From Prorocentrum cordatum (lineage: Eukaryota > Sar > Dinophyceae > Prorocentrales > Prorocentraceae), in the NCBI GenBank assembly GCA_963575745.1, contig CAUYUJ010016346.1, positions 90,513-154,512 of the forward strand: 64,000 nt of DNA, written 5' to 3'. The stretch's first letter is position 1. The number at the start of each line of letters is the position of its first letter. The notes under the pieces are model-generated. The model did no database searches. It saw nothing but the letters and a program-made list of their open reading frames with translations, and had not been told where the DNA came from. Of the stretch, positions 12,072 to 23,446 are shown piece after piece. Both the position numbers and the translations under genes were made by a program.

Positions 12072-13343
12072 TCAGCCTGGTCTATTTGGAGCCATCTTGA
12101 GGGCCACCTGGGACTCAGGAGGTAACCCTTGGAGATCCTCAACGGAGGAGGCGAGGTGAGGAAGAGGATGTTCCCAAATAGCACTAAAGACAGAGGGGCT
12201 CTCAGGGAACCTTCTCCTAGCCCCTCTGGGGGACGCCCTAAAGGGAGGCCCGTCTGCTGCTGAGTCCTGGGTCTCTAGTCTCTGGGGGCTTGCGGGGCCA
12301 CTGCCTAATGACATGACAAATGACAAATCGGCACAACACACGAACATGTAGGAGCATACCGTAGGACAACAAGACTTTGAATTGCAACACTGTGTGTCTG
12401 CGCAGCAAATAGCAAACGGGAGCTGAGAGTTGCTCGGTGATACTGCGTCTCGCCCTGATGGAACCGCCCGCAGTGAGTGCGCCAAAAGGGGTACAACTGG
12501 CTGCACTGCTGAATAATCTTGCTGTAAATCGGCCGCAGTTGCATCGACTAACGATGCCAGCAGGCCAAGTTCAATGTAGTTCGTGAGCTCAGCGGGAGGG
12601 TCCGCGCCCAGCTTTGCGCACACTTCCCCCCTCCCAACCACCCTTGAACCTGCCCTGTCCTCTCCGCCCACCACCGCAGCGGGGACCCCTTCACACTCGA
12701 TGTTGGCATGAGAGGGGGGGGGGGGGGGGGGGGCACGTTGGAGGGCGGAGGGCTGATGCTCAACATTGTCACCTGGGCCCCTGGTGACGGCGCTCGCAAC
12801 TGTTGATTGAGCATGGAAAAAAAAAACATAACCTGAACTGGGGTCCGAGCAAGTCTGCCCAACTCCCGCAACCCTGTCCTTCACCTCCTGAATATGTGGC
12901 TCAAGCGCGCGGCTGGGGTCGGTGCTAGCGTCGTGGTTACCCGACGCCACTGCTGGTACATCCTCGACCAAGCCTTTCGCCTGAACTATAACTCTTCGAA
13001 TTTTGCGCGCAAGCCTGCTAGCGCGCAGGACCCTTCCCGCTCTGTTGAGCATTCTGCGCGGCATAATGTGCGAGTAGGCACGATGCTGATCGTGCACAAA
13101 ATTGCCGCACAAAGCTTGCAAACTGGCATTGGTGTCCTCGGGTGAACCAAGCTGTCGGTTCAGGTGGGGGCACAAGTCTGAGCAAACGCAGCATGGCCCA
13201 TTGGAAGCATCATGAGCCTCTGGTGCAAAAAACGGCGGGGCCTTCTCCCTGCCAATCAAGAGGGATTCGGAAGCAGAGGAAGGTGAGAGGGGCCTTCCTG
13301 GTGCGATGGAGGTGGATGGAGTGAGGGATGGGCTTGAGCGCAC
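12072..13343 (-). pseudogene. LINE-A region of unknown function between gag and RNase H
   Basis: A 423-codon open frame with no family I recognise. Visible features are a cysteine/histidine cluster (CCVCSDLCPHLNRQLG), a basic stretch (RVLRASRLARKIRRV), and a poly-proline run coded by the poly-G tract at about 12716-12733. Position and orientation make it the linker between ORF1 and the RNase H of LINE-A. Part may be unrelated inserted or frame-shifted sequence. Confidence 0.4.
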
Positions 13344-13373
13344 TCTTGGGGATACCGCTCCCCCCGCCGTCGC

Positions 13374-14591
13374 TCATGATCCCCGTTCGCTCTTGGGAAT
13401 ATTCCTGGGCGGGCTCGGAAAATTATCGTCCTGCTCGGCCTTCGCGCAAGCTGCATCTACTGCTGCGATCTCTCGGCTTATTTGGGGTGCGCTCAGCTGC
13501 GAAGGAAACAATGACTCTGGAACTGTGAAAACTGCTGAATCCGCAGTGATCGAGGCACCTGGCGGGTTGACCTTCTCGTGTTCGTCGTCGGGGTCTCCCT
13601 GTCTGAACATCTGAGTCGGCGAAATTTCTGAGAGCGGCTGTGGTGCGGGAACCTCCTGTGCGGGTTCCTCTGGTGCTGGATTCCTCTCCGCCTCGGTGCA
13701 CGGCTGACGGGGTTGTCTCTGGATGGGCTTCTGCTTCGGCTCGTCCAGGTAGCTGGGCCCCTCCACTGGTGACGGCCGTGTCGGTGGCGGAGTTGGCGAC
13801 GTCGGGCATCTTTTGTGGGCTGGAGGCGTGCTGTCCACCAACATGCTTGACAAGTGCTTGGATATCTCTGAGGTAGTCGGGGTAGTTGGCGCCGCTGGCG
13901 TTGCTGTCCCTGTGATCGGCGTGGGCGCTTTCGGAGTGTCGGCTACTGGTGTCGCTGCTGCCTTTGATGTTGGCGTCGTGCCTTCTATTCTCAACTGAGC
14001 TCCATGGGCTGACACCTGCACGGGTGGAGCTATGTCCCCTGCACCCGGTGGAAAAACTTCCCCAGCATTACTCAGCTTCTCAGGCAGCTTTAGAATAACC
14101 TCTCCCATTGTGACAATTGCTGTGTCTTGTTCAGCTGTCTTCGATATCACATTCTGCATCATGGACATGAGCTGAGCCATCGGTTGATCAATTCTTGCAA
14201 AATCCTGAGAGGTATCTGCAGGGCGAGCGTATCCTGGCTGAGGAGGTAGTGGCACATGTGGGACTGCAGCCTTACCAGCACCTTTGTGCTGCTGGTATGT
14301 GGCTGTTGGCGGTGTCGGCGCTGGAGGCGGCTGCATGACAGGCCTGGGAGCAGGCGCGGCCATTGTCGGGGCCGGGGGCTGGAGTACTTGGCCCTGGCCT
14401 TGGTGTCCTCCCGCATTCCAATCACCGCTGGTGTCCATGTGATCGTCCTCGTCGTATTCCTCTTCGTGTAACTCTATACTGCGGACTTCATTAATGTGTG
14501 ACACAATCGTTTCCGAAGCTTTGGGGTTGGCCTGCTCCTCATTCTGAACCCCCACTGCTTTGCCACGAAGTATCTTCATTCGGTCTTGCAT
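13374..14591 (-). pseudogene. LINE-A ORF1 Q/P/T-rich region
   Basis: A 405-codon frame, low in complexity, rich in proline, alanine, threonine and glutamine, with an acidic stretch (HEEEYDEDDHMDTSGDW) near its start. It continues the gag-like frame upstream after a frameshift. No family is recognised. One TGA at its end separates it from a further open stretch in the same phase (12072-13343), so the two were probably one reading frame. Confidence 0.5.
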
Positions 14592-15135
14592 TTTGATCTC
14601 GTCTCGCTCTGAGTTGTCCTAGCTGAGTGCTGACCTTGGCCGTGAGCTGTATCATGTACTTCAGAATCCCTATCCCAGTGATGACCTCATCGGCTGGACG
14701 TCCAGCAGCTTTGGCTGCAATCCCCAGGGCAGCGAGCGAGTCGATTTGTCTATACACTCTGGTTTTGAATTCCTTGATGGCTTCAATGTCCTGAGGGGGC
14801 AGAGGTTCTTGAAACGCACGTGCTTGTTCGATCGGTAGTGCCAACAACTCCGCTCTGGTGATCGGAACAATTCTAGAGATGTACATGCGCACTGCCTTCG
14901 GTCGTGCCGTTTTTTCCTCTTTGCCCTTGCCCTTGCCTTTGTCTGGTCGTGTTCTCGATTGGCTGCGATGACGGACATATTGCCAAGCGTGGGCATTGCC
15001 TTTCTGGTAGTTCGTGTCGTAATGCTGACCGCATGGACATGTCCAGTGATGGCCCTTGACCTCGCGTGTACATGAGAAACACCGCCAGGCCTTTCCTGGG
15101 CAGGGTCCATTGTTTCTTGCGCCATGTGGGGGCAT
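14539..15135 (-). pseudogene. LINE-A ORF1 N-terminal part, zinc-finger gag-like protein
   Basis: A 199-codon open frame. A cysteine cluster near the start (CFSC, then W-T-CPCG about ten residues later) resembles a small zinc ribbon of the kind used by retroelement ORF1 proteins to bind RNA. It is followed by a lysine/glycine-rich basic stretch (DKGKGKGKEEK) and a helical region. The frame probably began further upstream, because gag-like residues continue to about 15300 before the (TCC)n tract. It overlaps the next frame by about 50 nt, which points to one indel breaking a longer protein. Confidence 0.6.
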
Positions 15136-15429
15136 TTGTCTAGAATGATGCCCCTAAAGTAAAGTCCTCGCTGGGAATAATCTCAATAATGCTCTGGCCC
15201 TTCCTCGAGCTGTTTTCTGTCTCCGATGCCACGCTGGTTCGGGCGCCGCCCTTCGTCCAGCCGTGGTGAAAAGAGAGACAGTATCGGGGATGGACAGTGA
15301 TATGGAGAAGGTGAAGTGAAGAGCGCGGACAAAACCCGCCTAAGACCCAGGCTGCCTCAACCTGGCTGGCTCCCCTGAAAGTACAGTAGTTCTGGGTGCC
15401 TGCCAGGCTCTCTGGAGCCCAGATCTTAT
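15136..15429. other. Upstream flank of LINE-A
   Basis: On the minus strand an open frame here (ending SEDFTLGASF, stop near 15140) may be the true N-terminus of LINE-A ORF1, one stop away from the zinc-finger part. No DinoSL or promoter motif is visible before the (TCC)n tract. Confidence 0.35.
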
Positions 15430-15862
15430 CCTCCTCCTCCTCCTCCTCCTCCTCCTCCTCCTCGCCTCTCCTCCTCCGCCTCCGCCTCCGCCGCCTCCTC
15501 TCCTCCTCCTCTTCCCTCTCCTCCTCCTCAACCGCCTCCTCCCTCCGCCTCCTCCTCCTCCCTCCTCTCCCTCCTCCCCTCCCTCCCTCCTCCCTCCTCC
15601 TCCTCTCCTCCCTCTTCCCTCTTCCTCCTCCCTCCTCCCTCCTCCCTCCCTCCCTTCCCCTCCTCCCTCTTCTCCTCCTCCTACCTCCTCCTCCTCTCCT
15701 CCCTCCTCCTCCTCCTCCCTCCTCCTCTCCCCCCTCCTGTTGCTGCTCCTCCTCCTGCTCCTCCTGCTCCTCCTGCTCCTCCTCCGTCTCCTCCTCCTCC
15801 TCCTCCTGCTTCTCCTCCTCCTCTTTCTCCTCCTCCTCCTCCTCCACCTTCTTCCTCTTCGG

Positions 15863-15893
<31 letters not shown>

Positions 15894-15930
15894 GTATTAT
15901 TATTATTAGTATTAGTATTATTATTATCAT

Positions 15931-15970
<40 letters not shown>

Positions 15971-15971
15971 C

Positions 15972-16058
<87 letters not shown>

Positions 16059-16177
16059 TGATTATTATTATGATTATGAAAATTATTATTATCATTATTA
16101 TTATCATTATCATTAATATGATTAGTATTATTAGGATTATTATTATCATCGTCATTCGTATTAGTGTTAGTATTATG

Positions 16178-16244
<67 letters not shown>

Positions 16245-16413
16245 TTACTATTATTAGTAATAATATAAACATTACTATTATGATTGTTGTTTTATTATTA
16301 CCCTTATTCCTCTCATGGTTATTATTGTTCCTCCTCCTCCTCCTCCTTCTCCTCCTCCTCCTCCACCTCCTCCTTTTCCTCCTCCTCCTCCTCCTCCTCC
16401 TCCTCCTCCTCCG
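15430..16413. repeat. Compound microsatellite: (TCC)n, (ATT/AGT)n, (TCC)n
   Basis: TCC triplets with CTC/CCG variants to about 15852, then ATT and AGT triplets (a long pure AGT run near 15935-16060) to about 16320, then TCC again from 16328. Long open frames (poly-L, poly-S, poly-I) are artefacts of triplet repeats. The final TCC tract abuts the 5' end of LINE-B and resumes after its 3' end. Confidence 0.95.
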
Positions 16414-16414
16414 T

Positions 16415-16456
16415 CCGTCGCCATTTTGGCTCAAAACCGTAGCCGTTCTGGCTCAG
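16415..16456 (+). other. Tandem DinoSL relics at the 5' end of LINE-B
   Basis: Two consecutive leader-like sequences. The first, 16415-16434, matches DinoSL except for C at the fifth position and the last base. The second, from 16437, keeps CCGTAGCC, then differs at two positions and lacks one A before the final G. Tandem relic leaders are the known mark of genes re-inserted from trans-spliced mRNA and then spliced again. Confidence 0.85.
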
Positions 16457-16616
16457 GCATTGTGGACTGCGCTTGCAACTGCTAAGATTCAGAACGGCGC
16501 ATAGCAGTTGCGGGCCTTAGTGGCTTTCTTCTTTCCCATTCAGTTTGCGGGATCTCAACCCGCCTCTTCGACGCGCTCCCTCGGGGCCTTCTCACCGCCA
16601 CCACGCCGCGCGCACG

Positions 16617-17903
16617 ATGGCGGGCAAAGGCTCTGGAGGGGGCAAGGGCGGCGACGGCTGTGTGTCGTGGCGGCCATGGCACGCGTCCTGGACGCACTCC
16701 GGCAAGAGCGGCCAGAAAGGCGCAGGTGGAGCTGAGTCAACTCAGGCTCAGCCTCCTTGGCGCGAGCAGTGGCCCGCTCTCGTTCCTGGACCTCAGCACG
16801 CTGATCCTCGTGCTCGGCCTGCTGGGAAGTGGCAGTGCGGGGCATGCGGCTGCCGCAAGGGCATGCCGTCCTACTACTTCTGCAAGGGCTGCGGAGCTCT
16901 TCGAGATGCTGCAGCTTCCTCGGCGTGGTCGCGCGGCTCTGGCCTCGCCCTGTTCAACGGTGCAGCGGGGGGCGCCCGCGTGCCTGGCTTGCAGCAGTCT
17001 GGGCCAGCGCCTTCCGCACCCCCCGACAAGGCCCTCGCCTCATTGTCCAACCAGGAGGTGGAGTCGTTCATCGCCCTGGCCGACAAGATGGGCAGGACCG
17101 ACGAAACAGGGCGTGCTCGATCTGTTCTCGCGGCTCGGCGTCCTCCGACGGCCCCTCCTGTCGGCCTCGAGGACCAGCGCGCCCGCGTCCAGCGAGAGCG
17201 CAGCGCCTCAAGCACGGCAGGCGCCTCGACGTGGAGATCAAGAAGGTTCAGACGTTGGAACGTTGTCCAGCAGCGATCCTTGGTCGCGGCCATGGCCTCG
17301 GAGCTCGGTCAACTGGACAAGGCCTACGAGGAGTGCGCGAGGAAGGTGGCAGCTTCCCAGGTCAAGGAAGAGTCGACCTCAGCAGGTGGCACCACCTCGA
17401 CGCTCAAGTTGGAGGACCTTCTGGATGGTAAAGTAGACTCCTTCAAAGTTGACCTCGGCCAGGTCTTCAGCGCGAGCGTCGACTACGGCGCCGAGGACTT
17501 GGAGGAGCTCAACAAGCGGAGGGACACCCTCATCGCTTCCTTCCAGACGATGGCCAAGGACCTCTTCTCCCAGGCGGCCTCCGCCGCCAAGGGGGCCAAG
17601 GAGCGCCGCGACGCTCGCGCGGCTCGTCCGGCGCTCAAGCGGCGGCGCACAACGGACGGAGAGGCAGCAGGTGGCCCTCTGGTCGGACAAGGTCCTCCCG
17701 CTGATCACGGAGCTGCTGGAGCCTCCTCGTCTGAGGTCCAGCGGCCTGCTGGCGCCTGCTCGCCGCCCGACGCCTCGGCCGATCAGGTCGACGCCGGCGA
17801 CGGCGAGGGGCCCCCTGGCGCCTCGGAGGAGCTCCTGGCCCGCCGTCGTGCTGACGCGGCTGGGATCGCAGAGCAGGCGCCCCCCCCCGCGACCGACAGG
17901 TGA
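16617..17903 (+). CDS. LINE-B ORF1, zinc-finger gag-like protein
   Basis: A 428-codon frame. I chose the ATG at 16617 (MAGKGSGGGKGGDG); the frame is open upstream but has no earlier ATG. A cysteine cluster, KWQCGACGCRKG then YYFCKGCG at about residues 70-92, resembles a RanBP2-type finger and corresponds to the finger at the N-terminus of LINE-C ORF1. The middle is predicted helical and charged (EDLEELNKRRDTLIASFQ) and could form a coiled coil; the C-terminus is low-complexity. The likely role is binding the element RNA. This is the only intact frame of LINE-B. The endonuclease follows in another phase. Confidence 0.65.
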   Translation: MAGKGSGGGKGGDGCVSWRPWHASWTHSGKSGQKGAGGAESTQAQPPWREQWPALVPGPQHADPRARPAGKWQCGACGCRKGMPSYYFCKGCGALRDAAASSAWSRGSGLALFNGAAGGARVPGLQQSGPAPSAPPDKALASLSNQEVESFIALADKMGRTDETGRARSVLAARRPPTAPPVGLEDQRARVQRERSASSTAGASTWRSRRFRRWNVVQQRSLVAAMASELGQLDKAYEECARKVAASQVKEESTSAGGTTSTLKLEDLLDGKVDSFKVDLGQVFSASVDYGAEDLEELNKRRDTLIASFQTMAKDLFSQAASAAKGAKERRDARAARPALKRRRTTDGEAAGGPLVGQGPPADHGAAGASSSEVQRPAGACSPPDASADQVDAGDGEGPPGASEELLARRRADAAGIAEQAPPPATDR

Positions 17904-18329
17904 CGGGTCGCGTCACGCGGTGAGTAGTTGCGGGGGGGGACGCCACCACCACCATTTCAATATATCCAGCCAGTCTGTGCAGTCCCCGTCCTCGGCTGGA
18001 GCGGGGCGCCGTCATACCTGGGGCGGCCAGGCTTCTGATCGGTTTTTAGTTGGGGGCCCTGGGTCCAGGGCCACTGGGAGTCGGGCACCCCCGGGCATCT
18101 GTGCTGAGGGGGTTTCTGACAGCTCCTGGGCAAACTCCTCCCCACGTTTCGCTCGACGCGGCTTCTTGAAGCGCAGTCAGGAAGCTGGAGGCTTCGAAGG
18201 GTCGCAGCAGCCTGCGAGTTCGCTGTCGCCCACGCAGCCAGCCAGCAGCAGTTCTTCACTCCCCAGGCTTCCTGTCCAGCCCCCGTTGCCTGGGACGGGG
18301 CATTTTTCAAGTAAGGTCGCCGACAACCC

Positions 18330-19080
18330 CAAGGCCCCTCCCCTGGATCAGTTTTCCTTAGAGGTTGAGACTGTCAATGGCAACGTTTGGTCCTCGGCGA
18401 AGGAATGGCTGCCTCGGCGTTCGGCGCGCGTTGTGCTCATCCAGGAAAACAAGATTCAGGACGAGGAGGCTCTGGCTGTGGCGTCATTGTGGTGCATCAA
18501 CAACGGTTGGAAGTCTCTCTGAATTCCTGGTGCGATTGGACCTGGAGGGGGGACGTCGGCTGGTGCGGCGATTTTGGCCAGGGCCCGGTTAGGCCTGCAC
18601 GCCCCCCCCCCCGACAGCGTTTCCATCTTCTCCCACAGGGACATTGCTGGTATTGCCCACCCGCCTGGAGGCCAGGCGGTCATGGCATCTTCGGTCTACC
18701 TTAGAGACTCTTCGGGGCTCGACGATTTCAATTTGGATATTTGGGGGCACCTCGGGGCGACATTGCCTGTGCGTGGGCTTCCTTTCGTGCTAGGCGGCGA
18801 CTTCAACCTGGAGCCCGATGTCTTGCATGAGTGCGAGTTTGTGCACAACTTGCGGGCCCAGCTGGTCGAGACGGGAGCTCCCACTTGTTTTGGGACAGGC
18901 AGCCCCAGGCGCTACGACTACTTCGTGATTTCGGAAGGCCTCGCGAAGGCCGTGCAGTCCGTCACGGTGGACTCCCAGTCGTCCTCGTTCGTGCCTCACG
19001 TTCCCGTCAGGGCTATTTTTTCTGCGGGGCTCGCCCAGCCCCATGTTCTCTCTTTTCGGACCCCCCCCGATCGTCGTGGA
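18330..19080 (+). pseudogene. LINE-B endonuclease (EEP) domain, frame-broken
   Basis: The first piece, in the frame that stops at 18522, shows VETVNGNVWSSAKEWL and VVLIQENKIQ, the N-terminal Asn and catalytic Glu motifs. After a frameshift, 18620-19075 shows FVLGGDFNLEP (GDFN), RRYDYFVISEG (DY) and FVPHVPVRAIF in place of the usual HRPV. The order matches an APE-like LINE endonuclease, but the frame change and the altered last motif make this copy inactive. Confidence 0.75.
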
Positions 19081-19246
19081 TGCCCCGGTCGGTCCGTCGC
19101 CCGAGCCGCCGTCGTACGAGCGGTGTCAGACTCTGGTGGACAAGGCCCTTGTTAGGGCCCAGCGGGGGGAAACCGATGTCCTCGACGACATTCTTTCGGT
19201 GGCCTACAAGCAATGAGCCAACGCGGCTGAGCGTGAGCTGTGTTTA

Positions 19247-21285
19247 GTGATGGGGGTTACGCTGCCGCTTTATGGAGCTAGGGGGAAGGGGGTCGGGCTT
19301 TGGTGGCGGCCCGTTCTGGGGCGTGACCGAGGTGCGCCTCGCTACCCCGTGCTACATAGCATGCGGTGGCTCAACTCCAACTTTCAAGCGTGTCCCAGGC
19401 TCTCTGCAGGTTGCGGGTCGGAGCGGCTGGAGGCCGAACCATCATCTTCCAGTGGCGAGGATGACCCTGGGAGGGACGGCCATAGGAGGAGGGGAGGTCT
19501 CTCGGCTGCCGTGGAGGCCGTTGCCCGTGCCTTGAGTGCTCCTCCTCCTGCTGTTGCCTCCAACCAGGGCGGCTGCGGTGGGCTTTTCAATGATGTGGCC
19601 GTGTCGATGCGAGCTTGGATTCAGGACCCCCGTGCTGCTGGCGTGTCCCTCTCTGCCTTGGGGCTTCGGATTCAGGACGACCTCGGCAAGTGCGTCAGAA
19701 CCTTTTTGGGGCAAGCTCGCAAAGACTGGTCGGCACGGCTGCTCGAAGGCATCAATCAGGGGGCCCGCGGGGCCTACCAGATCTCCAAGGGTCCCGCGAC
19801 TTGGAGGCCGACCAGCACATTGAACAGATTTGGGCCCTTGGTCTCTGAGCCCAGGAGCTGCCCCGCGCGGAGCGTGATAAGTTCGGAGCCCTCTGGAGGG
19901 CTCGAGAAACTCCTGGGCGCCTGCGGTGCTCTGGGCTGGAGCCGCTCCCTTTGATTACCCCCGATGAGATTCGTAGGATCTCGCGTTCTTTTTCCAGAAC
20001 TTCTGCTGTTGGGCTGGATGGCTTTCACATGCGGCGCTACCAGTTTCTGTCTGACGCCTCGCTGCAGTGTCTGGCGCAGATTTTCTCGGTGGCCGAGTCC
20101 GCGGCGCTCCTGCCTAAGCAGCTCCGTGCTTTCATTGTGGCGTCCGTCTGATCGGGGTCTCCACGAGCCCCCACCGCCTCTGGGGGCGGTGCCGAAGACC
20201 CTGGGCCGAGGCCCGGGAGCTGGATCACGATCGGCCCTGCTGGGCCGCGGGGAGATATCGTAGCGCCACGGACACTGTGTGGAGACAGGCTGTGAAGTCG
20301 GAGACCAGCACGGCCTCGCAGCTCCACTCAGGAGGTCTATTCTGGGACATACTGAAATACTACGAGCAGAACCCCTTAACGCTGCTTGAGCAGCGCTGCC
20401 ACAGGCTTAACTTCCACCCTGTTTTGGCGGGGGTCTGTCTTTGTGCTTACCCCTCGGCCAGGTGCATGGTCCTGTGCGGTGTTGTCGCACCCGCTCTTCA
20501 CGCCGAGTTCGGAGTTGTGGCTGGATGCTCGATGGCGACATCGGTGATCAAAGCGTTCGGGATCGAATCGTCTGACTCTGTGCCCCTGGGACCGAACACC
20601 ACGCTTGATATATGCATCGGTGACTCGGGGCTGAATTGCGAGGGCACCATCAGCCACATTATCTCCAGCCTCCGTGTTTCTGCGGAGGCTTTGCGTGTTG
20701 CCATCGCCGATATGATGCAGGCTCAGATTTCTATGGACAAGGCTGCCTTTGTTTCGAGCTCCAGGGTGGTCGCTTCCCGTCTCCAGGGCGAGTTTGGGGC
20801 CCTTGTTGGGCCGTGGCGCGAAACCACCGCCAATCTTGGGATCGACGTTACCGCTGGCTTGCCTCGTAGGGTGCGTGGTAGGACTGCTAAGGCGAAGGCT
20901 CGCATCTCAGCGGCGGCACGCAGGTCACGTCGCCTCGCTAATCAGAGGCCTGTTCTATGCCGCCGAGCAACTGAGGTTTTTTATCCAAGGCCCCCTCGCG
21001 GGCCTGCAGTACGGCTCCGAAGTCCACGGGATGTCGGATGCGGGGTTGACCAGAGCTCGGCGCATGTGCGCCACGACGATGAAGCCATCCAGTGGAAATC
21101 TGAGTTTATCCATTCTGGCCCGTATCGAAAACGACCCTTCGTGGTTTGGCAGCGTGGCCCCCATCGTTCGTTCTTGCAAGGAACTCTGGCTTCTTCAGAC
21201 TTGGGCTACCCCGTGGGCTTTCTTCCCCAGTCAGAGCTTGCCTCTGTAGGGGTCCTAGCGGATTTAAGGGTAGGTGAGGTGCGCC
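19247..21285 (+). pseudogene. LINE-B reverse transcriptase, multiply frameshifted
   Basis: A pre-RT linker (GARGAYQISKGPATWRP, near 19770-19810) corresponds to ALRAFTKGPMQWRP of LINE-C. RT motifs follow in shifting frames: SFSRTSAVGLDGFHMRRY (near 19990), motif A LFWDILKYYEQ (near 20340), motif B GVVAGCSMATSVIKAF (near 20515) and motif C LDICIGDSGL (near 20605). In motif C the usual DD pair has become G-D-S, so the catalytic site is damaged. Thumb sequence continues to about 21250 before the minisatellite. Confidence 0.75.
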
Positions 21286-21287
21286 GC

Positions 21288-21665
21288 CGATTCGGTGGCC
21301 GGGCCCGGGTGCCCGGGTGCCCGGGTGCCCGGGTGCCCGGGTGCCTGGGTTCGCCGCCAATTCGGTGGCCGGGCCCGGGTGCCCGGGTGCCCGGGTGCCC
21401 GGGTTCGCCGCCGATTCGGTGGCCGGGCCCGGGTGCCCGGATGCCCGGGTGCCCGGGTGCCCGGGTGACGGGTGCCCGGTGCCAGCGTGGGTGCCCGGGT
21501 GCCGGGTGCCCGGGTGCCCGGGTGCCCGGTGCCCTGTAGCCCTATAGCCTTACAGCCCTATATCCCTATCGCCCTATAGCCCTATAGCCCCATAACCCAT
21601 ATAGCCATATAGCCCATATAGCGCCCAAGAGCCCATATAGCCCTGTAGCCCTATAGCCCTACAGC
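21288..21665. repeat. Octamer minisatellites inside LINE-B
   Basis: A (GTGCCCGG)n block with three interspersed CGCCGATTCGGTGGCCGG-type segments to about 21535, passing into an (AGCCCTAT)n block to about 21665. RT sequence precedes it and the zinc finger and RNase H of the same element follow, so the repeats arose within the element. Confidence 0.9.
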
Positions 21666-21959
21666 CCTAAAAAGATTATGACTGGGTTTTTCTCTGGTAT
21701 CATCTTGGGACCAATTCAGGCTGGCATGGAGTGCTACGTGGCGCTCGCCCCCGAAGTCTTGGAGATCGGTCCGTGGCCGTTTTTGAGCTATGTACTTACC
21801 GCTGCAGCGTATCAACTGGACGATGTTAGACCCGTTCACGATGGTGGATGAAGAGGGAGGGTAGACAGATTCCCCTTATGCTCACCTCACCTGCCTTAGT
21901 GTGGCATTTCCTTACAGCATCGGTGTTGAAATGGTTGGAGATCGAAGTGGGCTCCAAGT

Positions 21960-23070
21960 ATTGTGACGGTCGTCGGCTTTGTTTCGCCATCATCTCTCGG
22001 GCCCTTACCTCCAAAAAGCTTTCGGAAAAAGCAGAAGGGTTGTATTCGCGCTGTTGTTTGTAGGGCGATTTGGCCGTTGGCTCGCGCTCGAGACAAAGGT
22101 TACTTGGTGGCGGACTTTTGCCCTTTGTGCGGCCAGGCTGGAGACACGAGATGCTCCATAAATTGTGGCACTGTCCCGCTGGTGAAGACGAGCGAGCCGA
22201 TCTCATTGGTAGCCAACTACTGGACAGGATTCGGTCGGAGCTTTTGGACCCGCCCCCTGGTTTTGAATTCCTCTGCGATCGGACCTCTTCCAGCACCCTG
22301 GCAGTGACGTTCCTCAGCCGCTCTCCCAGGAACAAGCTATGGAAACCGTCCAGTTCTGTTTCTACCCAGAGGCTTTCGCCGAGGAGCAGCTCCCTCCGCC
22401 TGACCCAGAGGTTCGGGAGCTCTCGGGGAAGTTGTACGGCGACGGGTCCTGTTTCAGGTCTAAGGTCAAGGACCTCTCTAGGGCTGGATGGGGAGTTGGT
22501 TGGCTTAGCGACAATGGTAGAAGTTTGGCCAATATGTGAGGGCCGTTAGGAAGTTTTTACCGTCAGACCAGTGTTGCTGCTGAATCTGCTGCCCCTGCTA
22601 GTGCTGCCTCTGTTCTTTCTAGTGCTGCGGATTTTTATTCTGATTACCAGGTAGTCACTACCTGGTAATGGTCAACGAATTCGGGAACCATCACCAGGAC
22701 CGTCTGCACCCCAACAGGCCCTACGCGGGGCTTGTATTGCAGGAAGACGCCTTCGGTCAGGGTTTACTCCGTGGTGTTTCCAAGGTTCGGGCCCACAGGG
22801 ATGACGACAAGGCCAATCCTTGGGCCGAGCGTCTCCACATCATCGGGAACAATGCAGCAGATAGCGCCGCCAAAGAGGGCGCTTCAATGCATCCCAGGCT
22901 TTCTGAGCCGGAAGCAACAAGGAATGATGTTTTGTGTATGGTCTCGCGTACTGTCACACGCCTGGCGGCGCACCTGATGGAAAGATGGCCTCGGACGAAT
23001 CTCGAGGGGGCTACCCGTGCTGAGCCCCCGCCCCCGCAGGTCAAAGATCCGAGGCCACCACATGTTTAGA
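21960..23070 (+). pseudogene. LINE-B zinc finger and RNase H region
   Basis: A CxxC...H...C finger is split over two frames (FCPLCGQAGDT, then HEMLHKLWHCP, near 22110-22175). RNase H follows with KLYGDGSCFRSKVKDLSRAG near 22430 (first Asp) and, further on, SKVRAHRDDD and GNNAADSAAKEGA near 22780-22890 (the C-terminal His and Asp motif). The layout equals that of LINE-C ORF2 after RT. Stops and frameshifts break it. Confidence 0.7.
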
Positions 23071-23179
23071 GTTGGGTCGGTCGCTTCTGGCAGTGTTGCC
23101 ACTGCCTCCGCGGATCCCGATCCTCGGCTAAGCCAGCTCCTGGATTTTGTCATCCCCGTTTAAAGGTTAGTCCGCTTAG

Positions 23180-23446
23180 TTGCAGGAGTTCGAGCATCGC
23201 TGCCTCGTCGTGGATTTCAGCGACGGAAGTTTCGCGTGTATCTGCCAGGTCTGTGCTGCGTTCACGAGTGGAGGTCAGATGAGGCGGCTTGCTAAGCAAT
23301 GCCTTGGCAGCCCGCCCGCTCGGAGTGAAGTCTGGACGAGATTGGGCAAAGGTCTCCACCTTGATCATTAGAGGGTCGGGGTCACTGCCGATATCGGGTA
23401 TGTTTGCCCCCTTTGAGGGGCTCTGTGGCTGCGGATGCCCAAAAAA
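23180..23446 (+). pseudogene. LINE-B C-terminal zinc finger and 3' end
   Basis: A 63-codon open stretch, DFSDGSFACICQVCAAFTSG and RRLAKQCLG, has a CxxC pair plus a later Cys. It fits the terminal finger in LINE-C (NGYVVCNRCNAYAR). A short untranslated tail ends in AAAAAA at 23441-23446, followed at once by the TCC microsatellite. Confidence 0.6.

Larger units (their letters stand above)
16415..23446 (+). mobile_element. LINE-B: decayed non-LTR retrotransposon with DinoSL relics
   Basis: Starts with two DinoSL relics (16415-16456). It continues through ORF1 with a zinc finger, an endonuclease, an RT, a CxxC...H...C finger, an RNase H and a terminal zinc finger, and ends in six A residues (23441-23446). 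(TCC)n lies immediately on both sides, as expected if it inserted into a TCC microsatellite whose target duplication is hidden in the repeat. The ORF2 region is broken by many frameshifts. A 380-bp compound minisatellite (about 21288-21665) sits within it. Length is about 7.0 kb. Confidence 0.8.

Noticed and set aside
21536-21665. Telomere-like repeats (CCCTAT)
   Set aside because: The unit is AGCCCTAT, not the CCCTAAA type, and it lies inside LINE-B next to another octamer repeat.
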